From positions 1,670,001 to 1,734,000 of the forward strand of contig JACVTC010000002.1 in the NCBI GenBank assembly GCA_016946835.1: a stretch of DNA of 64,000 bases. Direction: 5' to 3'. Below, piece by piece: positions 11,944 through 29,577 of this stretch. This DNA is from Neocallimastix lanati (nom. inval.). Its lineage: Eukaryota; Neocallimastigomycota; Neocallimastigomycetes; Neocallimastigales; Neocallimastigaceae. A program made the translations under genes and the position numbers. Below the pieces are notes generated by a model. It ran no database searches. It worked only from the letters and a program-made list of their open reading frames with translations, and was not told the origin of the DNA. Positions within the stretch are counted from its first letter, which is position 1; the number at the start of each line of letters is the position of its first letter.

Positions 11944-13897
11944 ATTTTATTTTTATTATTTTTCTTTTTTTTTTTTTTCGGATGGAATATAAATATTCAT
12001 TTTAATTCTAAAATATTAAAATAATTAATTATAATATATATATAATATTTAGTTTATATTTTAAAATTTTTTATTTTTATTTATACTTTAAGGTATATAA
12101 TATGATTTATATATTATATCTCTATTTAATTAAATATAAATTTATTAATTCTAATTTATATATTTATATATTATTATAATAATCAGTACATTTTATATTT
12201 ATATTAATTTTACAACAATAATTCAGCATCTTTTTTTATTTTATTTTTTATTTTTCAAAGGTCTAATAAAATAAATATCAATATTCTTTGTCTTTTTTTT
12301 TTTTTTTTTTTTTTTTACTTAGTTTTGGTTTTGATTTGTATAGTTCTATATCATATGCTCTATATTTCTGTTGTAATTTATACATTTAATTTTTTTAGTA
12401 ATAAAAATTATTTAATCATCCAATATTTTCCATTATTGAAAGTTCCTTCTTTTATATATATATAAACAGAATAAACTCAAGCAAAAAGTAAAATAAAATA
12501 AAAGAAAAATAAAGTTATAATTGTAACGGAAGAATAATTAATATATAATTATTGATTTACTACAATAAATATAATTTAATAATAATATTAATATTAATAT
12601 TAATATTAATAGTAATAATAATTTTCATATTAGTTGAAAAATAAAATTTTATGATATTATTTAAAAACTTGAATTTCTATATAATTTCTGAAATTAATTT
12701 GAATTTAATGAAAGTTCTTATATTTTATATATATACATATATATATATATATTTATGTTAATACTGCTTCACAAATATTACAAGTGTATATATAAATTTT
12801 TAAGGTTTAATATTTCATTTTAGATAAAAATAAATTAAAAAAAAAAAAATGAAATTTAAAATATTAATAATTGTTATAAAAAAAATTATTAACAATATTT
12901 TTTGAATTTAATATAAATAAATTATCAAAATTATTAAAATTAATGTTATTTATAATTAAAGGTTTTATTTTTAATTAAAGGTTTATTTTTACATTTTTCC
13001 TTCTTTTTTTTTTTTTATCAATTTAAATTTAAGTTTATATAACATAATATTACGATATTTTTTATATAAAATAAAATAGAAATAATTTTTTTTTTACTTT
13101 TTACCTTTTTTTTTTTCCGTAAATTATTTTTCTTTTTCATTATAGAGTAATATTAATATATATATATATATTTTTTTTAATATTTTGTATATATTATAGA
13201 TTAACTATTACCTTTTTATTTTATGGTATTTCTAATATATGATTATTTTTGGTTTTTTTTTTTTTTTTTTTTGAGGTAATTAATTAATTACAAATATTAC
13301 TAATTTATATAATATTATATTAATATGTCAAAAAAAAAAAAAAAAAAAAAAAAAATAAATGAATTATTTTTTCAATTAGTTTTAGTTTAAACAGAGTTAT
13401 TTTTTTATTGGTTAAAAAAAATGAATAAAATATTTAATATTATTTAGGAACTATATTTGACAATAAAGAATTTTAACTTTGGAATTATCTAGTAAATAGA
13501 AATATGTTAAACATTATAGTAATTAATAAACTTTCTTTTATCATAAATATATCTACTATCTTATTATTATTATTTAATGTATATATATATATATTTTTTT
13601 TTTAATATTTTTTTTTCTTGTTACTTGTAAAGTTGAACTTCTATTATTTAATATATATTATATATGTAATAAAAAATAATAATAATAATAATAAAAAAAA
13701 AAAAACTACAACTACTTTTTTTTTTTTTTTAATTTTAATTAAATTTGAATATTATCATAAATGTATTACTATAAAGAATTAATATAATATTTTGACCCTA
13801 ATAAAATATATATAAATAGTAATTAGAAGTATATATAGAATCGATTATATTTAGGAATAAATAAATCAATAATAAAAAAGAAATTAAAAATTAAAAA

Positions 13898-20177
<6,280 letters not shown>

Positions 20178-20209
20178 ATTTAATAAAAGAGAAACTATCT
20201 ATTTTGATG

Positions 20210-20245
<36 letters not shown>

Positions 20246-21515
20246 AAATATCCTAAATAATGAAATAAAAAATGAAGTTTTGATAAGGATTTTTTTTTTT
20301 TTTTTATTTTTTATTATTATTTATCAATTTTTTTCAATGTTTATTTAATTGGTTATTTATTTCTCTATTTAATTATATATATTTATTTATTTTTATATTT
20401 AATTTTTATTTTAAATTAAAAATATTTATATGAAATATTACCATCATAATGCATATTAATTATCGGCATATCAATCATCAAAATATAAAAAAAAAAAAAA
20501 TAAATCAAATAAACTATTAAAAAAAAAAAAAAATTTCTAAATTATATATTTTTTGATTATATTTAAAAAAAATATATATATATATAATTCTTTATTGGCA
20601 GAACTTTGGCTTAAAATGAATTTCATTTTTACAATAAAGAACAAAGATATTTAAAAAAAAAAAAATAATAATAAAAATAATTTTTTTTTTGAAAGGCTCG
20701 CAATCTTATAATATTTACGCTTTGAAAAAATTACATAATGAGTAGCTTTATTGAACTTAATTTTGTATGGTATAGTAAAGAAAATCTTACCACCCTATGA
20801 AAGCCAATAACAAATTATAATAAATAATAATTTCCAAAAAATAATTCTAATTCTTTAAATTTTTTATACAACAAATCAGTAGAAATAATTATCATTTTAA
20901 TAATTAACTTATTCGAAATAAAATTTGGTAAATTCGAAATAAAATTTGGTAAATTTGGTAAATATTTACATTCTGTGAATTATATAGAATTTTTATTATT
21001 ATTTATTATTTATTATTTATTATTTGTTATTTATTATTTGTTATTTATTATTTGTTATTTATTATTTATTATTTGTTATTTATTATTTGTTATTTATTAT
21101 TTATTATTTATTTAATAAAGTTTAAAACTTTAATTATAATTATTTATTAATATATATTTATATATTTTTTTATATATAATATTTTACTTATAATATATTT
21201 TTTTTCCAATTACATTATTTGTATTTAAATTGTTGAATGGTCAAATCATTTAAATTTTTATTTGTAATAATAATTATATTAACATATGACAAAAGAAAAA
21301 TTCATGGGAACTAAAAATAATAATATTTAAAATTAATAATTATATGAATATAATTAATTAAAAAGTTTTTATATTTATTATATTTATATTATAAAAAAAT
21401 TTTTTCAATTACTATTAAATTTTTCTAAAGGGACAAAATGATTTTATTAAATATACAAAATATTTTTTTTACATACTTTTATTTAAAATCTTTTAAGATG
21501 AATACAATAATAATG

Positions 21516-21548
<33 letters not shown>

Positions 21549-21730
21549 TATTTAAGGTCAATTTTTCCTATTATCGCAATTCATTTTAAAAATAAACATT
21601 TGATTTTTCTTTTCCCTTTCAATTGACTTGACCAACAATAAAAAATATTTTCTACAATTAAATTATAAGTTCTAATAAATAAGTTTCGTATACAAAATTT
21701 CGATATATGTATTTCTATATTTATATAAAT

Positions 21731-21761
<31 letters not shown>

Positions 21762-21826
21762 ATTATTATTATTTTAATTTCTTTTTTATTTTTTTAAAAA
21801 ATTATATATAAATTTATATAATATAT
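20178..21826. other. Intergenic between channel gene and retrotransposon
   Basis: AT-rich. A stretch of higher complexity at 20690-20800 has a short open frame on the minus strand (about 35 residues, KFNKATHYVIFSKRKYYKIA), perhaps a coding relic I cannot identify. 20994-21115 is a TTATTAT/TTATTTG tandem repeat. The open frame at 21438-21626 contains a poly-Lys run from poly-A and is not credible. Confidence 0.5.
20994..21115. repeat. Heptanucleotide tandem repeat (TTATTAT / TTATTTG)
   Basis: About 17 imperfect 7-nt units, alternating between two closely related forms. Confidence 0.85.
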
Positions 21827-22519
21827 TGATAAAGTACGCCTTTGGTTCAAGTTCTCTTGTTGGGAGAAGTTTTATAAAATTGTTATTTAATTATAAAATT
21901 TATTTATTTATTTAAAAATAATTATAAAATTAATTAATACATGTATTCAATATTTATCTTGAAAATATAAAATAATTATAATATAAATTTGGCATAAAAT
22001 TGTGCTGCAAAGAATAATTATAAAGAATTATTCTTGTTTTTATATTTGAAATTCATAATAAACTATTTAATTAATTAATTCTCTTAGAGTAACTATTAAG
22101 TATTTAAAGTATTTAATATAAAAGTATAAAATAAAATATAAAATATTCATAAAATATTAATAAAAATATAAATTTATTATAATTAATAAAATATTAATAT
22201 AAAATAATAATTATTAAAATAATTAAAAATATAATAAAATAAAATATTAAATATAAAAATAATAAAAATAATAAAAAGAAATTTATAAATTATTTCAATT
22301 TTAACATAACATAAAATTTATGTAATAAATTTTATGTTTACATTAATTTTTATGTTCTTTCATAAAATTATGTTTTTACATAATTTTAATTTTATCACGT
22401 TATTTTTGATCACGTTGACTTTATATCACGAATTGCAAATGATTTATTAATTTATTTTTATGTAATTATTAATAAAATAATTTATTAATAATTAAAGTTT
22501 TTATTTGCGTTTTATATCA
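21827..22519 (-). repeat. 3' LTR (element is on the minus strand)
   Basis: 693 nt, TG...CA ends on the plus strand (starts TGATAAAGTACGCC, ends GTTTTATATCA). It aligns along its whole length with the LTR at 28195, the only visible gaps being at about 22120-22180. Confidence 0.95.
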
Positions 22520-22533
22520 TTCGTCCCTTCTTT
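22520..22533 (-). other. Probable polypurine tract
   Basis: On the minus strand AAAGAAGGGACGAA directly precedes the 3' LTR (which begins TGATATAAAACGC). The purine-rich run in this position would prime plus-strand DNA synthesis. It is interrupted by one C. Confidence 0.6.
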
Positions 22534-22541
22534 AGTTACAA

Positions 22542-25500
22542 CTATGGTATAGTTGTTGAATTAAATTTTATTATATTTTTAATATGTACGGGTCTTTCCA
22601 AAGGTAGCTTTGTATTTGGGTCAACTAGTTTTACGGTATTAAATTGTTTTCCTGTAACTTCAAATGGACCTACAAAATAAGGATCAAGTTTATATCTAGA
22701 AAAATTTCGAACTTTCACTAAATCTCCTATTTTAATTTGGTTTTGTTTATTCATACTAGTAATTTCTTCTCTTCGAGTTTCCCAATATTTATTATTCTTC
22801 TTTATATTATTACATGCGTCTATAACCCATTTATTATGATTAATAAATTTTTCAATTAATAATTCTTCTTTGCTTCCTTGTACATTCGAAGTTGGAAGAG
22901 ATGAAGCTAATTCAAATGGTTGTTGATCTCTTCTTCCATAAAGCAATTCGAAACTTGAATATTTAGTAACTGAATTTTTCGAAGTTCTTAAAGCCCATAA
23001 AGCAAAAGGTAGGACAAGATCCCATTCTTTTTCTTTACTTGCTAATAGACGTAATAATTTTCCTATTTCTCTATTACGATTTTCAGTTAGACCATTAGAT
23101 TCAGGATGATACGTTACAGTAAATTTAATGTATACGTCATACAAATCCAAAAATATTTTTGTAAAATCTGAATTAAATTGTACACCATTATCAGTTGTAA
23201 TTGTATTTGGTGTACCAAATCTTGCAAAAATTTGAGACAAAAAGTTGACTACGTCACGTGAAGTAATGGTAGATAGCGGTTGTGCTTCTACCCATTTTGT
23301 AAAGTAATCTACTATAACAATAATATATTGATTTCCACTACTGGTTTCTGGTAGTGGTCCAATTATATCTAAACCCAAGTGCGTAAAAGGAGCTTCTACT
23401 TGTGTTGCAAATTTTTCGGTAGGTTCCGGAATTTCGTTTCTTTTGTTTAATTGACAATTTTCACAATTTGCAATAAATCTTTTTATATCTACTGTCATTC
23501 CTTTCCAGTAGAAAGATTTTCTTAATCGTTCATATGTTTTATCAAAACCTTCATGACCGATGGCATGGGCTTTCCATATAAGATTGAATTTTTCTTCATT
23601 CGTGGTAATAATTTTTCTTAAATTTTCCTCTTCTTTCAAATATTTACTACCATCAATAGTTATTATATGATCATTAATGAATTTTTGCATAAATTCAGTA
23701 ATATTTGAATTTTCTTCATTAATAGTTTCATTATTATTTCCATTTTCTTCAATATTATTATTATTATTAACATTATTAGAATTAATAGTATTAATGGAGT
23801 ATATTTTATAAGTATTATTATTATATTCTTCACTTTTATTATCAAGTATATTATCAATATATTTTATTGTATTATTTTTCAATTGATTTATTTGTCCTTT
23901 TAATTGACATAGATCATTAAAATTATGTTTTTCGTACATAGAAGAATTACCTTGGTTATATTGTAATATATAGGAATTTATATTTGCTAATATATTAGAA
24001 TAATATTCAATTATATTTCTTTTTAATTGAAGTAATTGAATTAAAAATTTTTTTAATTTACTCTGATTTAATTTTAATTTATTGAAATTTATATTGAGCC
24101 ATATATTAGGATTATATTGTAATTTATTGAAATCCATATTGTCAGTAAAAAGATTAGAAATTTTTGAAAATTTCAAATTGTCTATATACCACCATTTTTC
24201 CCTCAATTTTTGAAATTTGAAATTTTTAAATTTTAAATTTTTCTTAATTTTTAAACTTGAAATTTTTTTATTATTTAATATATTAATATGTGGCGTATTT
24301 GACTCTTTTAATTTCTTATTTTCTTTATTAGGATTATTTTTAATGTCCAGTTTGTTATCATTAATTTTTATTCTTGATAATGCATCCGCTAAGTAATTTC
24401 TTTTACCAGGTTCATATAAAATTTTTATTCTTAGCATACTGATTGTTATACACCATCGGATGTGGCGTATACTATCAGGTTCTTTAGTTTTGAATAATCC
24501 AATTAGTGGCTTATGATCTGTATATAATAAAGTTTCATGCTTATTACCTGATATGTAGTATTTGAACTCCCTTGCACAGTAATACACTGCAGTACCTTCC
24601 AGGTCCGTAATACTGTAATTTAATTCAGCTTTGTTTAATGTTCTGCTTATGAAATGTATTGGATATTCTTTATTATCGTTTTCGTCCTTTTGAAGCAGTA
24701 CACCTCCAATACCTAGTTTACATGCGTCCGTTCTAATAATAAATTGTTTATTAAAATTTGGATAACGTAAAATTGGAGCAGAGATTAGTGCTTCTTTTAA
24801 CTTATTAAAGCTATCTTGATGTGTATTGTCCCATATATAAGGAACATCCTTTCGTAATAATTTATAGAGTGGCGCAGCAATCATAGCAAAATTATTAATA
24901 AATTTTCTATAATAACCAACAGAACCTAAGAAAGATCTAAGTTCTGAGATATTTTCAGGTTTCAACCATTTAGCTACAGCATTGACTTTTGAATTTATGG
25001 TTTTGAGGCCGTTATTAGATACTACATGGCCGAGTAGTTCTACCTCCTCCTTGAAGAAGCAACATTTTTCAATGTTGATTTTAACTTCATATTTACGAAA
25101 GATTTCAAAAACTTGTTTAAGGTGTACAAGATGTTCTTCAAAAGAATTTGAAAATATGAGAATATCATCGAGAAAAACAAAAACACATTTACCTAATAAA
25201 TCGAAAAGAATACGATTCATTTCTCTCTGGAATGTGGCTGGAGCACCAGTTAGACCGAATGGCATAACTTTGTATACGAAATTTCCATATTTGGTAGTAA
25301 AACTTGTAAGATCAATACTATCTTCCGCCATACGTATTTGATGATACCCCGAAAATAAATCCAGAGTAGAGAATATTATAGCACCATCTAATGAACTAAA
25401 AATTTCATCAATATTTGGAAGTGAATAAGAATCAGGAACAGTCATTGCGTTTAATTTCCTGTAATCAGTGCAAAGTCTCCATTTACCATTCTTTTTCATA

Positions 25501-27599
25501 ACAAGTACAATTGGTGAAGACCAAGCAGAATAAGAAGGAACAATTAAGCCTTTATTAATAAGTTTAACAAGTTCAGCTTTTAATGCATCCGATTTAAGCC
25601 TATTAAGTTTATAAAATCTACTCTTAAAAGGAACAGCGTTTTGGAATAACTGGATATGATGAGGTTTTAGTTTTGAGGGAGAAAGTTGCTCAGACGAAGT
25701 GGCAACGATATCAATGAAATCCATTAAAAGTTTAGATATATTTGGTTTAAAAGGACCTTCGATTTTTGATTGAAAATTTTGAGATTGAATATATTCAGTA
25801 GGTGAAAGATTTCCTTCTTGTGGCGCATTTTCAATAATTTGTGGCTCAGGTTCAATAATTTGCTTATTTCTTGTATCCGTAGTAAAATTATTAGATTTAT
25901 TAATATTAATATTATCATTATAATTTAAAGTATTAATTAATTTACTAGGATTAATATATTTAACAAAACAACTAATTAATTCGGCTTCCTGATTTTCTAA
26001 TAAAGGTGTAATAATATCAAAAGAATCATAGGAAGTAAAACGACATAAAGTTTTAGCCATAGGATGAATAAATAAATAATTATCAGCTATAGTTTTAAGA
26101 CCAATTAGCAAATCAAAATAATTAGTATTATGATCAATAACACAAAAGTTAGCATAAAAGGAATAAGTATTAATAAGAACATTAAGACGAATAACTATGG
26201 CGTCAGTGACTGTATCATCACCTAAAGCTTCGCAAATACGACCATGGCAAATACCAACAGTTTCGTATTGGCCAGGTAAAGAATTAAAATAATCAACTGA
26301 AATAAGATTTAAATTGCTACCGGAATCTATGAGCAATTTATTTTCAATATTATCGACAGAGGCTAGAACAATACCTAAGTCGTCTTCTTTGAAATTGTTA
26401 TTATTTTTAATTTCATCATATTCATAATTATAGACAAAATTATCCTCTATATTCATAGTACTAGAAATTTTTAATTTTTCTAATTTTAAATTTTTAATTA
26501 AATCAGCTCTTGCTTTGGGAGAAATATCTAATAATTGAGCATATGTAATATCACATTTAGTATTTGCTAAATCTTTCGATAAATTATAAAGTTCAATAGA
26601 ATATTTATTAGCTAATAATATATGTTTTTCTATCTTTTCATTTTTATTATTATTATTAGTATCTTCATCATGATCACGTGTATCAGGAGGATCTTTAATA
26701 TTAAATCGGACTTTCTTTTTATTGGTCCCAACTTTTAATTCTTTCGGATTAATTAAATTTTTATTAAAATTATTAAGATCATTAGGGTTAAAATCATCAG
26801 TAGAATAATTTAAGTTATTTAATTTTTGATTAGAATTAGAATAATTATTTAAAGTATCATTATTAGTATTTTTAAGATTATTAAATTTATTATCAATTAA
26901 AATTTTATTATTAAAATCATTAGAATTATTATTAAAAAAATTTTTGTTATTATTAGAATTAATTAATAAACTTTCTTCATTAGTATTCATTTTTATAGAA
27001 TTATTATTATCGGAAATTTTGTTAGAATCATTAATTAAATTAGTATTAGAATTATAGTTTAATTTATTTGAATTATTATTAATTAAAATATCAGAATTTT
27101 TATTAGTATTAAAAGAATTTAATTCAGAATTATTATTAGAAATATTATTAAATTTATTAGAAATATTATTATTTTTATTAGAATTATTAGAATTTTTATT
27201 AAAATTTGAATTATCATTTGACTTATTAGAATTATAAGTATTTAAATTATTTGAATTATTATTATTAGAATTATTATTAGAATTAATATTAGAATTATTA
27301 ATAAAATCATTATCATTATTACTATTAGTAGAATTATTAAAATTTTTATCAGTGGTACGCTTACGTAAGTGAGGATTAATTATTTTTCTATTAGGTACAT
27401 CAACTTCAAAATTCGTTTGGTCTTCCATTTCCGGCTGTTTTTTATTTGTTTTAAAAGTACTTTTCTTAGCCGAATTGGATTTTGATTTTCTAATAGGTGT
27501 ACCTGGAGGTAATTCTACACTTTTTCTTTTCACTGCGTCCACGTAATAATGTTTCCTATTTTTAGTGTTTTGGTTTAGGGGAGAGCACTTACTCCCCAT
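22542..27599 (-). CDS. pol: Retrotransposon Pol polyprotein (protease, RT, RNase H, integrase)
   Basis: 1,685 residues. Residues about 1-60 are basic and 85-290 are an unusual Asn-rich run. Then: aspartic protease (LLIDSGSNLNLIS, near 420); reverse transcriptase (WRLCTDYRKLN near 705, catalytic FLDDILIFS near 811); RNase H (IIRTDACKLGIGGVLL near 953, with downstream TDHKPL); a linker rich in Asn and Lys (about 1080-1320); the integrase zinc finger (HAIGHEGF with CENCQ, near 1345-1380); the DDE core (GLDIIGP near 1411, TDNGVQF near 1470, NGLTENRNR near 1504); and YFVGPF near the end. All catalytic residues are present and no stop interrupts. It begins 2 nt after the gag stop, in another frame, so it must be made by reinitiation, frameshifting or a separate RNA. 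The long plus-strand frame at 24982-25341 is a shadow. Confidence 0.95.
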   Translation of the reverse strand: MGSKCSPLNQNTKNRKHYYVDAVKRKSVELPPGTPIRKSKSNSAKKSTFKTNKKQPEMEDQTNFEVDVPNRKIINPHLRKRTTDKNFNNSTNSNNDNDFINNSNINSNNNSNNNNSNNLNTYNSNKSNDNSNFNKNSNNSNKNNNISNKFNNISNNNSELNSFNTNKNSDILINNNSNKLNYNSNTNLINDSNKISDNNNSIKMNTNEESLLINSNNNKNFFNNNSNDFNNKILIDNKFNNLKNTNNDTLNNYSNSNQKLNNLNYSTDDFNPNDLNNFNKNLINPKELKVGTNKKKVRFNIKDPPDTRDHDEDTNNNNKNEKIEKHILLANKYSIELYNLSKDLANTKCDITYAQLLDISPKARADLIKNLKLEKLKISSTMNIEDNFVYNYEYDEIKNNNNFKEDDLGIVLASVDNIENKLLIDSGSNLNLISVDYFNSLPGQYETVGICHGRICEALGDDTVTDAIVIRLNVLINTYSFYANFCVIDHNTNYFDLLIGLKTIADNYLFIHPMAKTLCRFTSYDSFDIITPLLENQEAELISCFVKYINPSKLINTLNYNDNININKSNNFTTDTRNKQIIEPEPQIIENAPQEGNLSPTEYIQSQNFQSKIEGPFKPNISKLLMDFIDIVATSSEQLSPSKLKPHHIQLFQNAVPFKSRFYKLNRLKSDALKAELVKLINKGLIVPSYSAWSSPIVLVMKKNGKWRLCTDYRKLNAMTVPDSYSLPNIDEIFSSLDGAIIFSTLDLFSGYHQIRMAEDSIDLTSFTTKYGNFVYKVMPFGLTGAPATFQREMNRILFDLLGKCVFVFLDDILIFSNSFEEHLVHLKQVFEIFRKYEVKINIEKCCFFKEEVELLGHVVSNNGLKTINSKVNAVAKWLKPENISELRSFLGSVGYYRKFINNFAMIAAPLYKLLRKDVPYIWDNTHQDSFNKLKEALISAPILRYPNFNKQFIIRTDACKLGIGGVLLQKDENDNKEYPIHFISRTLNKAELNYSITDLEGTAVYYCAREFKYYISGNKHETLLYTDHKPLIGLFKTKEPDSIRHIRWCITISMLRIKILYEPGKRNYLADALSRIKINDNKLDIKNNPNKENKKLKESNTPHINILNNKKISSLKIKKNLKFKNFKFQKLREKWWYIDNLKFSKISNLFTDNMDFNKLQYNPNIWLNINFNKLKLNQSKLKKFLIQLLQLKRNIIEYYSNILANINSYILQYNQGNSSMYEKHNFNDLCQLKGQINQLKNNTIKYIDNILDNKSEEYNNNTYKIYSINTINSNNVNNNNNIEENGNNNETINEENSNITEFMQKFINDHIITIDGSKYLKEEENLRKIITTNEEKFNLIWKAHAIGHEGFDKTYERLRKSFYWKGMTVDIKRFIANCENCQLNKRNEIPEPTEKFATQVEAPFTHLGLDIIGPLPETSSGNQYIIVIVDYFTKWVEAQPLSTITSRDVVNFLSQIFARFGTPNTITTDNGVQFNSDFTKIFLDLYDVYIKFTVTYHPESNGLTENRNREIGKLLRLLASKEKEWDLVLPFALWALRTSKNSVTKYSSFELLYGRRDQQPFELASSLPTSNVQGSKEELLIEKFINHNKWVIDACNNIKKNNKYWETRREEITSMNKQNQIKIGDLVKVRNFSRYKLDPYFVGPFEVTGKQFNTVKLVDPNTKLPLERPVHIKNIIKFNSTTIP

Positions 27600-27601
27600 T
27601 A

Positions 27602-28026
27602 CTAGTTTAAAGAACTAGTTTCGTCGGAGTTTTCTTCATTACTATTGCCATTACAATAGTTATTAAAATCGGGATTATGAAATTGAGAATTATAGTAATT
27701 AAGGTTTCCATTAAAATTTTGATTATTATTAAAATTTTGATTATTATTAAAATTTTGATTATTATTAAAATTTTGATTGTTAAGTGGCTGATTATAGAAA
27801 TTATAATTATTAAGAGGCTGATTATTAAAATTTTGATTATTACTATAATTTGGATTATTATTATAACTTTGGTTATAGAATGGCTGATTATTATTAAAAT
27901 TTTGATTATTAAAATTTTGATTATTAAAATTTTGATTATTTAAATAAGTAAAGCCATTAAATTTATTATGTTTATTACTGTTCTTGTGACCATTATTTCT
28001 ATTATTATTTAAATTTTTGAAATATG
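27602..28026 (-). pseudogene. gag: C-terminal remnant of retrotransposon Gag
   Basis: A minus-strand frame open from the A-tract at about 28030 to TAG at 27604-27602. It encodes a basic start (GHKNSNKHNK) followed by many NNQNF/NNQPL repeats and an acidic end (SNEENSDETSSLN). It lacks the capsid region and shows no CCHC zinc knuckle. Only about 590 nt separate the 5' LTR from pol, too short for a whole Ty3-type gag, and the missing part is replaced by A/T runs. Probably an internal deletion. Confidence 0.7.
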
Positions 28027-28027
28027 C

Positions 28028-28063
<36 letters not shown>

Positions 28064-28169
28064 AAATTAAAAATTATATTTTTATTATAAAATTCTTATT
28101 AAAAATTTTTTTATTAATTTTTTTTTTTTAAAATAATTATTGGAAATAATTATATTCTTCTCCTCCTCT

Positions 28170-28194
28170 AAGAGAACCGATATCTCCACCAAAA
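28170..28194 (-). other. Candidate primer-binding site
   Basis: Directly inside the 5' LTR, after a TTT spacer, the minus strand reads TGGTGGAGATATCGGTTC, beginning with TGG as expected for pairing with a tRNA 3' CCA end. Its complement does not fit the usual T-arm spacing, so I cannot name the tRNA; the primer may be something else. Confidence 0.45.
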
Positions 28195-28909
28195 TGATAA
28201 AGTACGCCTTTGGTTCAAGTTCTCTTGTTGGGAGAAGTTTTATAAAATTGTTATTTAATTATAAAATTTATTTATTTATTTAAAAATAATTATAAAATTA
28301 ATTAATACATGTATTCAATATTTATCTTGAAAATATAAAATAATTATAATATAAATTTGGCATAAAATTGTGCTGCAAAGAATAATTATAAAGAATTATT
28401 CTTGTTTTTATATTTGAAATTCATAATAAACTATTTAATTAATTAATTCTCTTAGAGTAACTATTAAGTATTTAAAGTATTTAATATAAAAGTATTAAAA
28501 TAATAATATAAAATATTAAAATAAAATATTCATAAAAATAATAATAAAATATAAATTTATTATAATTAATAAAATATAAAATATTAATATAAAATAATAA
28601 TTATTAAAATAATTAAAAATATAATAAAATAAAATATTAAATATAAAAATAATAAAAATAATAAAAAGAAATTTATAAATTATTTCAATTTTAACATAAC
28701 ATAAAATTTATGTAATAAATTTTATGTTTACATTAATTTTTATGTTCTTTCATAAAATTATGTTTTTACATAATTTTAATTTTATCACGTTATTTTTGAT
28801 CACGTTGACTTTATATCACGAATTGCAAATGATTTATTAATTTATTTTTATGTAATTATTAATAAAATAATTTATTAATAATTAAAGTTTTTATTTGCGT
28901 TTTATATCA
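28195..28909 (-). repeat. 5' LTR (element is on the minus strand)
   Basis: 715 nt. Same ends as the other LTR (TGATAAAG... to ...TTATATCA) and longer by about 22 nt, owing to extra AATAATATAAAAT-type units near 28495-28580. Confidence 0.95.
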
Positions 28910-29292
28910 ATATATATAATTTTTTTTTTACATAAATTTTTATTAGAAGTATTAAAATTTATATTTAATGAAGATCTTTTTTAGATCATTTCTAATTTTT
29001 TATATTAAATTTTTAATTTATTTGTTTCCTTTTATAATAAATTTTTTTTTTTTAAAAATAAAGTTTTTACTGTTTTTAGTATATTAATATAAAATTTTAT
29101 TTTATTAATTAATCTCAAACAATAATTATTAATAAAGTTTATATGATACATTATTAACAATTTTGATATGTTACATTTATTGTAAAAATTAATTAAAACT
29201 TTTTATAATTGGTAAAAAAAAAAATATATTGTTATTTTTATAATGTAAAATTTTTATGTTTTATTTTAAATGAAATATGAAAAAATGATGAT

Positions 29293-29450
29293 AACAAATT
29301 TATTATCATTTTAATACTCTTTTATAATATTAAGAATTATTGTTGAATTAATGAATATAGCTTAAATATTATTAAACAATAATGATTCTCATTTGCAATA
29401 ATGATTCTCATTTGTAATATTATAAAGGAGTATAAGATGATAATAAAGTT
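29293..29450. repeat. MITE-like inverted repeat
   Basis: Arms 29293-29332 and 29415-29450 are imperfect reverse complements of about 35 nt (TTATTATCAT...TATAATATT). The interior has a direct doublet (AATGATTCTCATTTG twice, near 29380-29412) and a further inner inverted pair (GAATTATTGTT / AACAATAATGATTC). The size and shape suggest a miniature foldback element. Confidence 0.65.
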
Positions 29451-29517
29451 ATTATTTTATTATAATTTTATTTAACTTAAAATAAATATAAATATAATAT
29501 AATTATTACAATAGATA

Positions 29518-29577
29518 ATAAATAATAAATAATAAATAATAAATAATAAATAATAAATAATAAATAATAAATAATAA
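29518..29577. repeat. (AATAAAT)n tandem repeat
   Basis: About eight 7-nt units. Confidence 0.9.

Larger units (their letters stand above)
7852..13897. other. 6-kb gene-free repeat-rich region
   Basis: No coding frame of note on either strand. It holds the hairpin at 8055-8141, the duplicated block at 8380-10740 with two tandem arrays inside it, a short tandem array near 11555-11625, the inverted repeat at 11779-11943, and many homopolymer runs. The right end should hold the promoter of the channel gene starting at 13898. Confidence 0.6.
21827..28909 (-). mobile_element. Ty3/gypsy (Metaviridae-type) LTR retrotransposon
   Basis: Two direct LTRs (21827-22519 and 28195-28909) bound a minus-strand body with an intact pol frame. 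The order protease, reverse transcriptase, RNase H, integrase is that of Ty3/gypsy, and the integrase ends with a GPY/F-type module (YFVGPF). The flanking bases are ATATAT on both sides, consistent with a 4- or 6-bp target duplication, though this cannot be proved in AT repeats. The LTRs differ mainly by insertions and deletions in a simple-sequence segment, so insertion was fairly recent. The gag N-terminal part is missing, so the copy probably cannot move on its own. Confidence 0.95.

Noticed and set aside
20571-20650. Possible tRNA-like hairpin (ATTCTTTATTGGCAG...CAATAAAGAAC)
   Set aside because: An inverted pair of about 10 nt only; no A/B box, T-arm or CCA-end features of a tRNA.
21438-21626. 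62-codon frame with poly-Lys
   Set aside because: It depends on a poly-A run and shows no conserved feature.
24982-25341. Plus-strand 119-codon frame
   Set aside because: It lies opposite the reverse-transcriptase region of pol, whose minus-strand frame has all the catalytic motifs.
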